Below are positions 17,543 through 27,253 of a stretch of 64,000 nt of DNA, one piece after another. The notes under the pieces were generated by a model. The model was not told where the DNA came from and did no database searches. It saw nothing but the letters and a program-made list of their open reading frames with translations. How positions within the stretch are numbered: the first letter of the stretch is position 1; the number at the start of each line of letters is the position of its first letter. A program made the translations under genes and the position numbers. Source of the stretch: Saccharicrinis sp963666825 (GTDB lineage: Bacteria; Bacteroidota; Bacteroidia; Bacteroidales; Marinilabiliaceae); the NCBI GenBank assembly GCA_963666825.2, contig OY763044.2, positions 4,650,001-4,714,000 of the forward strand, written 5' to 3'.

Positions 17543-17842
17543 ATGCTAGGAAATTTCAACAACATAATAAATTCGAATCAACCAGTATTGGTTGATTTCT
17601 TTGCAGAATGGTGTGGTCCATGTAAAGTACAAGCTCCAATTCTTAAAGAAGTGGCTCAGGAGTTTAGCGGAAAAGCAAAAATAATTAAAGTCGATGTGGA
17701 TAAGAACCCGGAGATTGCAAGTCGTTTTCAAATTCGGGGAGTTCCAACATTAGCTATTTTTAAAAATGGACAAACAGTATGGAAACAATCAGGCGTAATG
17801 GATAAAATGAACCTGACTCAAATACTAAATCAACATATATAA
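17543..17842 (+). CDS. trxA: thioredoxin
   Basis: The 99-residue protein is a single thioredoxin fold with active site WCGPC (in FFAEWCGPCKVQAPI) and the cis-Pro segment RGVPTLAIFKNG. It reduces protein disulfides in the cytoplasm using thioredoxin reductase. There is no signal peptide. The lon gene starts 81 bases downstream in the same direction; a shared stress-related role is possible. Confidence 0.93.
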   Translation: MLGNFNNIINSNQPVLVDFFAEWCGPCKVQAPILKEVAQEFSGKAKIIKVDVDKNPEIASRFQIRGVPTLAIFKNGQTVWKQSGVMDKMNLTQILNQHI

Positions 17843-17923
17843 ACTTAAAATATCTATTTAAGACAACTTATAACAAACTATTAAATAATAATAGTATTAG
17901 AAACTCTTCAAAAGTAACATATC

Positions 17924-20296
17924 ATGACTGACAATAGAATCCAAAATTCAGGGCTTGTTCTGGTTAGTGAGATATACCCTGATAATTTAATAGTTTTACC
18001 ACTTGACAACCGTCCGGTTTTTCCGGGCTTAGCCTTGCCTTTTAGCTTTAGCTCAAAAGCATTGGTTAAAAGGATTAACCATGCCATAGAAAATGAAAAT
18101 GGATTTATCGGTGTTTCATATATCAAAGAACCAGATCAGGAAACCTTTCTGGATTCGGAACTTTGTAAGACAGGAACCCTTTTAAAGATTCTGAAGGTTA
18201 TAAATAAAACAGACGACTCAATTAATGTTTTCGCTCAAGCTGTAACCCGATTTCATTACATAAAGGAGGTTACTAAAGGTGATATAAAACACTGGCAGGT
18301 AAAATACGAATACGAAGAAAAGCAAGAAGTAACTGATGAACTTAAGGCTTTTACTATGGCCATTATTAATTCTGTTAAAGAATTAATTAAGATAAACCCG
18401 ATGTTTCAGGAGCAAATGCGTTTGGCTTTAAACCAGGTTGGTCTTGAAAAACCGGGATTACTGATGGATATGGTAGCTTCATTCTTATCATCTGAAGGAA
18501 AAAAATTACAGGAGATACTTGAAGCTGTTAATTTGTTTGATCGTAGCGAAAAATTACTGATACTTTTAAAAGAAGAATTAGAATTAAGTAAACTTCAACA
18601 GGATATACAAAAACAAATTGAAGACAAAATTTCCCAAAATCAGAGAGAGTTCTTTTTAAAGGAACAGCTTAAGGTTATAAAAAAAGAACTGGGATTAGAA
18701 AAGGATGATAAGACATCAGAAATTGAAGCTATTGAAAACAAAATAAAATCACTGGAATTATCATCAGAGGCTTCAAAAGTTATTCAGGAGGAATTAGATA
18801 AACTTAAAACACTGGAAACAGGCTCAGCAGAATTTAATGTAACCAGAACATATTTAAACTGGCTTACAGACCTTCCATGGGGCAAATATTCAGATGACAA
18901 CATGGATATTAAAACCGCCAGAAAAATATTAGATGAACAACACTATGGCCTAAATGATGTAAAACAGCGCATTCTTGAATTCATCAGTACAATTGTAAAG
19001 AGAGGAAAAGTTTCCGGATCCATTATCTGTTTAGTAGGCCCTCCCGGAGTTGGCAAAACATCCATCGGAAAGTCTATTGCTGACGCCATGGGAAGAGAAT
19101 TTTATAGATTCTCAGTTGGAGGTATGCGTGACGAAGCTGAAATTAAGGGGCATCGAAGAACATACATTGGAGCCATGCCTGGTAAACTGATTCAAAGTTT
19201 AAAACGAACTGGTGTTGCAAATCCAGTGATTATGCTTGATGAAATAGATAAAATTGGTGCCAGCTATCAGGGAGATCCTGCAGCTGCATTACTTGAAGTA
19301 TTGGATCCTGAACAAAATTCAGAGTTTTTAGATCATTACATGGATGTACGTTTTGATCTTTCAAACATACTTTTTGTTACAACTGCAAATCAACTTGACA
19401 CCATTCCTCGTCCATTATTGGATCGTATGGAAATCATTAAGCTTTCAGGATATATCCTGGAAGAAAAAGTTGAGATTGCCAAACGCTATTTAATACCTAA
19501 ACAAAGAAAAGAACATGGATTAAAAGCAAGTGAAATTAGCATTACAGATAGTGCGCTTAAGAAAATTATTGATGGGTATGCAAGAGAAGCCGGTATCAGA
19601 GGGTTAGAGAATCACATCAAGAAGATAATGCGAAAAGCCACCTTATTTCAAGCAGAAGAAGGTGAAGGCAAACTAACTGTAACACCTAAAAACCTTACTG
19701 AATACCTGGGACAACCCATCTTTACGACAGAAGAATTGTATAAAAAATCAATTCCTGGTGTTACCTTAGGTCTGGCATGGACAGCAATGGGTGGAGCAAC
19801 GTTATATATTGAAGCAACTGCTCTAGCATCGAGATCAGGAGGTTTAAAGCAAACAGGGCAGCTGGGAAGTGTAATGCAGGAATCATCAGAAATAGCCTAC
19901 TCTTACATTCGTTCTATTTTATCAAAGGATAAAAAGTATAAAGACTATTTTAATGAGCAATTAATACACTTACATGTACCAGCAGGAGCAACTCCTTAAG
20001 ATGGTCCATCGGCAGGCATCACAATGGCTTTGGCCTTATATTCATTAATCACTGGTAAAGCCATAAAAAAGGGATTAGCCATGACGGGTGAGTTAACATT
20101 AACTGGCAAAGTATTACCAATTGGTGGAGTAAGAGAAAAAACAATTGCAGCAAGAAGAGTGAAAGTTCATGAATTAATCTTTCCAGCGGATAACAAAAAG
20201 GACTTTGATGAATTACCGGATTATATTAAGGAAGGTGTAACTGCCCATTTTGTCGACTATTTTGATGATGTATTAAAAATTGCTTTTCAAAAATAA
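17924..20296 (+). pseudogene. lon: Lon protease gene interrupted by an in-frame TAA
   Basis: Read through, the frame gives a 790-residue Lon, a normal length. It has the N-terminal substrate domain (ILPLDNRPVFPG-like start), coiled coil, AAA+ module with Walker A GPPGVGKTS (about residue 372) and Walker B VIMLDEIDKIG, and the serine-lysine protease domain. At 19997-19999 a TAA replaces the Lys codon of the conserved P-K-DGPSAG segment; one base change from AAA explains it. The first product (691 aa) keeps the ATPase but lacks catalytic Ser (codon 20009-20011) and catalytic Lys (in GGVREKTIAARR). The next ATG, 20024, gives a 90-aa piece without the Ser. Sequencing error, recent inactivation or read-through are all possible. 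Confidence 0.9.
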
Positions 20297-20391
20297 ATTA
20301 GATTTTAGACTATTAGATAATAGACGATATACTTAACCACACAGAATGGTATATATCAAATAATTACAAGAGTTTTACTATCATAAAAAAC

Positions 20392-20427
20392 AAAGCCCGG
20401 AATCTAAAAAATTAGATTCTGGGCTTT
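20392..20427. terminator. terminator between lon and GH28 gene
   Basis: AAAGCCCGGAATCTAA pairs with TTAGATTCTGGGCTTT around a four-base loop. The flanking genes converge, so it may serve both strands. Confidence 0.8.
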
Positions 20428-20444
20428 CCGTGTTAAATTTAAAC

Positions 20445-21830
20445 CTAGTTTGCTCTATGAACTAATTCACCCATGTTTAATGGAGCATTATCGCCAATTC
20501 TAATATCACAATCCCTAACCTGAACATCCGTAGCATTATCAATATAAAAAGCGGATGTTTTAGCTTCTACCAAGCCAACGCCTTCGCATGGTCTTCGGTC
20601 ATATATTCCTCCTTCATAATCAGTCACTCTGTTTAATACCACAGAAACCCCATCGAATAATATATGATTGATTTTATCTTTTGATTCAGCACTAACATAA
20701 ACTCCATTTTCCGAACGACATTGAATATTCCTGAATACAATATCGTTCACCTGGCCTACAAAGCCTTCGGTTGCACCTTTTGGGAATCGCCAACTGGCAT
20801 CTTTATGATTAATATTGGCTCTGCGATAAGCTGTTACATAAATAGGCTCTGATTTTCCCCACCATACATCGCTAAAGAATTTACTTTCAACAATAATATT
20901 TGTAAAAAGCACATTCTGAACTACACCTTCATCTCTGTTCTGAATACCAATTCCCCTGTTGCTTGCTAAAATAGTACAATTACTAACTGTTACATTTTGA
21001 ATGGTATCCATATTTTCTGACCCGATTTTTAAAGCACATGATCGTGAACTCATCAAACAATTGGTAACCACAATGTTTTCACAGTTGCCATACTCTTCAA
21101 ACTCTCTTCTGTTTTTCAAACAAATACTATCATCACCACTTTGAATATGACAATCGCTAATTCTGATGTTTTTGCTATGATCAAGGTCAATTCCGTCACT
21201 ATTTCTGATCTTTAAGCTGTTATCAATGGTTATTCCTGTAATTACACCATCATTACAACCGATTAAGTGAACTGTCCAATACGCAGAATGTCTGAAAGTA
21301 ACATTCTCAATTCTTAAGTTATGCACATTTACCAACGTTAAAACATGCGGGCGAGGATCTTTAACATTAAAAGGCAATAACTCATACGAATCTTCTAATT
21401 CTTCACCCATGAATTTAATTCCGTTTCCATCAATTACACCCAATCCGGTAATTGAAACATCATGAAGATCTTTACCACCGATCCAAATGGTTCCTTCACC
21501 CGGATTTTCTCTAAAAGCACTTTGTTTATAAACAGCAGTGTCAGGATTCGCTAACAATGTTGCTCCCCCTTCTACATTTAATTCCATTTTAGAAACTAAA
21601 TCAAACGGTCCGGTTACAAACACTCCCTCATTAGGAACAATTACCTTACCTCCTCCCGCTTGAGCACAGGCTTCAATTGCCTTTTTAATTGCAGGTGCAT
21701 TATCTGTAACTCCATCAGCAACAGCACCAAAATCAACAATATTAAATACCTTATCTGTATTTTTATTAACCTGACAGCTCATCAACCACAAAACAGTGAG
21801 TGACAACAAAACTACTTTTAGATTTTTCAT
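20445..21830 (-). CDS. GH28-family glycosidase lipoprotein (polygalacturonase-like)
   Basis: The 461-residue protein has a lipobox (LWLMSC, Cys19) and a pectate-lyase/GH28 right-handed beta-helix. The N-terminal VDFGAVADGVTDNAPAIKKA is typical of the family. GH28 catalytic motifs appear as RNSDGIDLD and QSGDDSICLK, supplying the Asp residues. The usual GHG motif is replaced by SCALKIGSE and RIK by a GIGIQNRDEG segment, so the substrate may differ from polygalacturonan. It is the last gene of the minus-strand PUL, 118 bases after the HTCS regulator. Confidence 0.88.
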   Translation of the reverse strand: MKNLKVVLLSLTVLWLMSCQVNKNTDKVFNIVDFGAVADGVTDNAPAIKKAIEACAQAGGGKVIVPNEGVFVTGPFDLVSKMELNVEGGATLLANPDTAVYKQSAFRENPGEGTIWIGGKDLHDVSITGLGVIDGNGIKFMGEELEDSYELLPFNVKDPRPHVLTLVNVHNLRIENVTFRHSAYWTVHLIGCNDGVITGITIDNSLKIRNSDGIDLDHSKNIRISDCHIQSGDDSICLKNRREFEEYGNCENIVVTNCLMSSRSCALKIGSENMDTIQNVTVSNCTILASNRGIGIQNRDEGVVQNVLFTNIIVESKFFSDVWWGKSEPIYVTAYRRANINHKDASWRFPKGATEGFVGQVNDIVFRNIQCRSENGVYVSAESKDKINHILFDGVSVVLNRVTDYEGGIYDRRPCEGVGLVEAKTSAFYIDNATDVQVRDCDIRIGDNAPLNMGELVHRAN

Positions 21831-21948
21831 TCGATTTCTATTTAATTATTTTCTTCTTTCAAGCTACCTTTTTCATCATACTTTAGAACTAATATCTAAT
21901 ATTAAAAAGTCCTTTTCCCTTCCTACCTTCAATCTTTTACCTTTTACT

Positions 21949-24900
21949 TTATAACAAATTACTAGGCGGAAAACCAAACTGCTTTTTAAAACAGCGACTG
22001 AAATAATATGGATCGTTGAAACCTACCATATCTGATACTTCAGACACATTATTCCTTTTAGATTTAAGTAATTGAACAGCCTTTTTTAACCTTATTGTTC
22101 TGACGAATTCATTAGGAGATAGATCAGTTAATTCTTTAACCCTACGATAAAGTGTCGATGAACTTATTCCCAACTCTGAACACAGAAAATTTCCGGCTAA
22201 ATTGGTATCACTTATATTCTCTTCAATAATCTGAGTTAGTTTATTCATAAACTCTTCATCAATAGGCGAGTGAGTCAATACATCAACATTACTCTCCACA
22301 TCGCCGGAGAACTTTTCTTTAAGGTCAATTCTGGCTTTTATAATATTTTCAATTCTTGTTTTCAGCAAAGAAGGATCAAAAGGCTTGGTTAGGTATCCAT
22401 CAGCTCCCAGTTTATAACCCTTAATTTGATTTTCGCTATCAGACAGGGCAGTTAATAATACAACTGGTATGTGACTAATTCTCTCATCATTTTTCAAAGT
22501 CTTGCAAAATTCAAAACCATCCATTACCGGCATCATTACATCTGCAATACAAATAATTGGCTTTACCTGACGGCAAATCTGCAATCCCTCTTCACCATTC
22601 TCAGCCTTATAAACCTTATAGTAATCAGAAAGATAATCAGCAATATAATCTCTCAATTCCTGATTATCTTCAATAACCAATACCTTCTCCTTTAGATCGG
22701 TGGAGTTAGAAATCTTTTTAGCTTCGGTAATTACAGGAGTAATCGACTCAGACGGTTTTAATTCATAATCAAAGATCTCTTCATCATCATAAAATTCTTT
22801 ATCAATAGGTATCTCAATTGTAAAAACACTTCCTTTTCCAGGAGTACTATAAAGCTTAATATCTGATTTATGTACCTTTACGAGTGAATTCACCAAGGAC
22901 AAACCTATGCCACTGCCTGTATTTTCACCTTTTGGATCTTCGACCTGATAAAAACGCGTAAATATTTTCTTCTGACTTTCTTCCGGAATACCAATTCCAT
23001 CATCACTTACTTCGATACTCAGTTTCCGTAATCCATTATCTCCGGAAATTGCACCAATAAATAAATCTACATTGCCATATTTATGTGTAAACTTTATTGC
23101 ATTAGAAAGCAGGTTATATAAAATCTTATCGTATTTATCTGAATCAATCCATCCTATAATCTCATCACTCTCACAGATAAAATGATAGTTGATTTTCTTT
23201 TCCTTTACCAAGCCATCAAAAGAATGAAAGATATTTTGCGAATATAGCAGTATATCAGTTTTAGATACTTTAAGCTCAAGCTCTCCATTTTGAGCTTTCC
23301 TGAAGTCAAGAAGCTGATTTACCAGATTATACAAACGATTTGAGTTTTGTAGAATCAATCCTATACGACTCTTCTGATAATCATTATTTAAACCTTCTTC
23401 TGCCAACTGTTTTGCAGGACCAATAATTAAAGATATCGGTGTTCTAAGTTCATGCGAGATATTGGTAAAAAAGCGAAGTTTTTCATGATTTAATTTATCC
23501 TCTCTTTCGCGATGTACTTTCTCCATTACCAATTCTTGTTTCAACATCAGGCTTTTTTTCAGCTGACGATAAACAAGATATATAGTAATTCCTAAAAAGC
23601 TCAATATTAAAACAATAGCTTTATATGTCAACCAAAAAGGAGGATTAATCTTGATTTTATAGGAAGAAACATCACTCCAATATCCACTGCTATTGGCCGC
23701 CCGAATTTTAAAAGTATAATCTTTAGGATATAGGTTAGTATACTGAATATTAGTAGAATTATTATCAACAGTAACCCATTCCTCATCAAATCCCTCTAAC
23801 ATATACTCATACTTATTTAATCGAACATTTGCATATGAAGGAGATGAAAAAGACAATGAAAAATTTCGGTTTACATATTCCAGATCCAGCTTATTTGAAT
23901 AATTAATATCTTCATCTAAAACTACCTGTCCTTTAATTGTATCGCCAGGAAGAACCGTTTTATTCTGAACTTTAACCTCACTGATAAAAGGAGGATCAGC
24001 TTTTAAATTGTCCTTAAGGTCATTTATCGTGAAATAGATAATTTCATCTTTACCTGTAATATAAAAAACAGAATTATTAAACAGTAAAAAACCTTTATTA
24101 CTAAAGATGTCTAGTCGGTTACCACTTCCTACATCATATGTATTTAAACTATTTTCAGCAGAATTAAATCTGCCAACCTGCCCATTATTAAAGTTAAACC
24201 ATAAAATACCATCTTTATCCTTAACAATATCCGTAATCCAGTTTTCTCTGAGTTCTGGAGGGTTTTTAACCTGTATAAAATCATCAATGTCTGGAGAATA
24301 ATAGTTCAACCCCATCCTTGTTGAAACCCATATTCGATCAGAATTATCAATACATACAGCCTTTGCACTATTATTTGTCAGGCCCTCAATTTCACCATCT
24401 TTTGAAGTGTACAATCTTGCTTCTTGAGTATCAGGAACATATGTTATCACACCGTTTTCAGTCGCAATCCATACTTTTCCAGTTTTAGATGATGTAATTT
24501 GATTGATTTCAATACTTGGATATATAGTTTGAAGTGCAGAATCGACTTTTAAGGTTTTAGGATTTAATATTACAGCCCCACTACCATGTGCCCCTATTAT
24601 AATATTACCATTTGATAACTGATGAAATGCAAATACAGGAACCTGCTTGAAACCAACGTTTAAAACTTTTGATTTATTAGAGATATAATTATAGACCAAA
24701 ATTTTACCGGACCACAATCCACAATAAAATATCTTACCATCCGGTGAATAAATACCGGATATATCTTTATGTACCCTATCAATTATTTTAAACTTATTAC
24801 CATCCTTTAAAAACAGGCCACTATTATGAGTCGCAACAATCAATTTGTTATCATAAGTTTGCCCATAATCAGATATCCTTGGAATTTTACCATCTACAAC

Positions 24901-25983
24901 CAATTCAAAAGTATTTATTGTTTTAAACTGATTTCGGAATGGATCATATTTATCTAAGCCATTATCTGTTCCAATCCAGAGTAATCCGGAGTTATCAAAA
25001 TAAAGAGCTGAAACTGCATTATCCACGAGCGAGGTTTTCTCTGATCTCTTTGAATAATACCATTCAAATTTCCCTTTACTAATGTCTTCTAATCTATTAC
25101 AAACAATAATACCTCCAATTGTACCTAACCAATATTTTCCATCCGGAGCCTTTGTAATGCAAACAAAATAAGGGCCTATTGTTTCTCTAAATGTAGAATC
25201 ACTAATAGGCTGTAATTCAAATATATCGTCCTGTTTATTCCATTTAAAAAGGCCTTCTCTTGTTCCGATAAAAATATCAGATTTATCATCCTGAAAAATA
25301 AAGTATACATAAGGATTGATAATATTTAAATCAGGAACAGTTAATGTATAGGATTGAATATTGCTGATTTCACCCTTTTCATTCATCGATATTTTTGATA
25401 TACCTCCTGTATCAAAACTTCCTACCCATATATGTCCGTTTATATCTTCAAATATGGATTTTATATAAACAAAACCATCCAGTTTTACTTTTGTAAATTC
25501 TTTTGTATTCTGATCATAAATACATAAACCGCAATCTTTGGTTCCAATCCACAAACGTTTATATTTATCAATATATATAGATCGGATTTCAGAGTCAGGA
25601 ATAGATTTTGGATTGTTCTTATCATGAAGAAAGGTTGTAAATCTATGATATCTCAGATCATATCGAGTCAATCCACCACGGGTACCAATCCACATTATAT
25701 CAGAATCCTCATCTATCACCAATGCAGTGATATCATCATTTTTAATTCGGTTTTTAAGTTTATTGCTGCTTAAATAAGGAGAGAATTTCTGGCCATCAAA
25801 GCTGTTTAATCCTTTAAAAGTACCTAACCAAAGTAATCCTTGCTTATCTTGAACAATATGACGAACAGAATTATGCGACAGACCGTTTTCTCTACTATAA
25901 TGCTCCAGCTTAATATCTTCGCCATAAACATAAGTAGACAGTAATAATGTTAGTAATAAAATTATTCTTCTGTTCATCTTCAT
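21949..25983 (-). CDS. hybrid two-component system regulator (HTCS) of the PUL
   Basis: The 1344-residue protein combines all HTCS parts. A signal peptide is followed by a periplasmic two-bladed propeller sensor with many Reg_prop repeats (LWIGT, IWVGS, VWIAT) and a Y_Y_Y domain (about 690-770). Next come one TM helix (about 785-805), HisKA with His near 842 (NISHELRTP), HATPase (GSGIGLSLV), a receiver with Asp near 1147 (ADVMMPVMDG) and a C-terminal AraC-type HTH (SNTLYRRVK-like, DPYYFSRCFKKQFG). Such proteins bind an oligosaccharide in the periplasm and switch on their own PUL. It lies between the HGSNAT-like and GH28 genes. Confidence 0.95.
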   Translation of the reverse strand: MKMNRRIILLLTLLLSTYVYGEDIKLEHYSRENGLSHNSVRHIVQDKQGLLWLGTFKGLNSFDGQKFSPYLSSNKLKNRIKNDDITALVIDEDSDIMWIGTRGGLTRYDLRYHRFTTFLHDKNNPKSIPDSEIRSIYIDKYKRLWIGTKDCGLCIYDQNTKEFTKVKLDGFVYIKSIFEDINGHIWVGSFDTGGISKISMNEKGEISNIQSYTLTVPDLNIINPYVYFIFQDDKSDIFIGTREGLFKWNKQDDIFELQPISDSTFRETIGPYFVCITKAPDGKYWLGTIGGIIVCNRLEDISKGKFEWYYSKRSEKTSLVDNAVSALYFDNSGLLWIGTDNGLDKYDPFRNQFKTINTFELVVDGKIPRISDYGQTYDNKLIVATHNSGLFLKDGNKFKIIDRVHKDISGIYSPDGKIFYCGLWSGKILVYNYISNKSKVLNVGFKQVPVFAFHQLSNGNIIIGAHGSGAVILNPKTLKVDSALQTIYPSIEINQITSSKTGKVWIATENGVITYVPDTQEARLYTSKDGEIEGLTNNSAKAVCIDNSDRIWVSTRMGLNYYSPDIDDFIQVKNPPELRENWITDIVKDKDGILWFNFNNGQVGRFNSAENSLNTYDVGSGNRLDIFSNKGFLLFNNSVFYITGKDEIIYFTINDLKDNLKADPPFISEVKVQNKTVLPGDTIKGQVVLDEDINYSNKLDLEYVNRNFSLSFSSPSYANVRLNKYEYMLEGFDEEWVTVDNNSTNIQYTNLYPKDYTFKIRAANSSGYWSDVSSYKIKINPPFWLTYKAIVLILSFLGITIYLVYRQLKKSLMLKQELVMEKVHREREDKLNHEKLRFFTNISHELRTPISLIIGPAKQLAEEGLNNDYQKSRIGLILQNSNRLYNLVNQLLDFRKAQNGELELKVSKTDILLYSQNIFHSFDGLVKEKKINYHFICESDEIIGWIDSDKYDKILYNLLSNAIKFTHKYGNVDLFIGAISGDNGLRKLSIEVSDDGIGIPEESQKKIFTRFYQVEDPKGENTGSGIGLSLVNSLVKVHKSDIKLYSTPGKGSVFTIEIPIDKEFYDDEEIFDYELKPSESITPVITEAKKISNSTDLKEKVLVIEDNQELRDYIADYLSDYYKVYKAENGEEGLQICRQVKPIICIADVMMPVMDGFEFCKTLKNDERISHIPVVLLTALSDSENQIKGYKLGADGYLTKPFDPSLLKTRIENIIKARIDLKEKFSGDVESNVDVLTHSPIDEEFMNKLTQIIEENISDTNLAGNFLCSELGISSSTLYRRVKELTDLSPNEFVRTIRLKKAVQLLKSKRNNVSEVSDMVGFNDPYYFSRCFKKQFGFPPSNLL

Positions 25984-26109
25984 CTTTACCTGATTTTACT
26001 TTATATCTAACCTTAAAAGTATTGATTATAAAGTAAAGTCTGCTTGTTTAAGAGTAATTATCAATCTTCATATCTAAGCATATTTGCTTAATTTCAAATT
26101 TAGGTTTAC

Positions 26110-27252
26110 CTATATTTTGATATAAATTCGCTTTTTATGCAGTATGTAACCTAACAACCAACATATTAACATAAACACTACAGCTGTAAGCAAAGATCCA
26201 AACGCACCCGGAGCAATATTCTGAAATATCTTTTCACTTACCCACTCAAACGAATCTAATCCATTACTAACCGGAATTAATCGAAGAATGACATAAAATA
26301 ATTCTGAAAACAGATAAATAAACAGTGGATTTTTCCCAAATACATCAAAAAAAGCAACACCTGATTTTACTTTCTTTAATTCTATAAAATAAATGAGTAC
26401 AGCCATAATAGAAAGATCAAGCCCTACCGTATAAAGAACAAAAGGGCTTGTCCATAACTTTTTACTAATAGGGAAGATCAAATCCCACCATAATGCAAGT
26501 GAAGTCAAGGCAAAACCAAACATTAAAAGCTTTGCAATACCTTCAAAGGATTTTCCTTTCTTCTGAATAAAGATCCCGGCTATATATCCAAAAACAACAT
26601 TAACTATTGCCGGAAGTGTACTGAGTATTCCTTCCGGATCAAAAGGTATACTATCTTTTTTATAAATATGACCTAACCCTAAAATAGAAAGATCAAACTT
26701 AGAGGCTGCATTTGTTGCCATTTCAAGTTTTGCACCAGGCTCTCCAAACACATAAAGTATAGCCCAGTAACCCAATAGCAGAAGTACGGATATTATTAAT
26801 GCTGCTTTTTCTGATAAATAATAAAAGATAACGGAAGCAAAGAAATAGCAAAGCGCAATCCTTTGAAGTACACCCATTATGCGGGTTTCTGATATAGGTT
26901 TAAGTACCACCCCTCCACTTTCACCAATCTTAAAAAAAGGAAACCAATACATTAAATATCCCAGCAGAAAGATTATAATGGTACGCTTTATAATCTTAAT
27001 CCATACATCCTTAGCCGGAGCTTGTTTCATCTTTACCATAGAGAAACTCAATGAATTTCCTACCGCAAACAAAAACGATGGAAACACCAAATCGGCCAAA
27101 GTAAATCCAAACCACTGAGCATGTATCAAATACCCATATATGTTAGCTCCCGTTCCGGGAGTGTTCACTATAATCATCAATGCTATAGTCAGCCCCCTAA
27201 ATACATCCAACGAAAGAAAGCGTTCTGCTTTTTTTGTAACAACTTCTGCCAT
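26110..27252 (-). CDS. HGSNAT-like membrane acetyltransferase (NagX/DUF5009 type)
   Basis: The 380-residue integral membrane protein (about 10 helices) resembles the catalytic part of human heparan-alpha-glucosaminide N-acetyltransferase. The N-terminus SLDVFRGLTIALMIIVN and the segment YLIHAQWFGFTLADLVFPSF match that family, including the position of the active-site His (His44 here). HGSNAT moves acetyl from acetyl-CoA across a membrane to terminal alpha-glucosamine. Related bacterial NagX proteins are also thought to move GlcNAc into the cytoplasm. The gene starts 2 bases after the GH89 stop, so the two are tightly co-expressed. Confidence 0.85.
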   Translation of the reverse strand: MAEVVTKKAERFLSLDVFRGLTIALMIIVNTPGTGANIYGYLIHAQWFGFTLADLVFPSFLFAVGNSLSFSMVKMKQAPAKDVWIKIIKRTIIIFLLGYLMYWFPFFKIGESGGVVLKPISETRIMGVLQRIALCYFFASVIFYYLSEKAALIISVLLLLGYWAILYVFGEPGAKLEMATNAASKFDLSILGLGHIYKKDSIPFDPEGILSTLPAIVNVVFGYIAGIFIQKKGKSFEGIAKLLMFGFALTSLALWWDLIFPISKKLWTSPFVLYTVGLDLSIMAVLIYFIELKKVKSGVAFFDVFGKNPLFIYLFSELFYVILRLIPVSNGLDSFEWVSEKIFQNIAPGAFGSLLTAVVFMLICWLLGYILHKKRIYIKI

Positions 27253-27253
27253 A

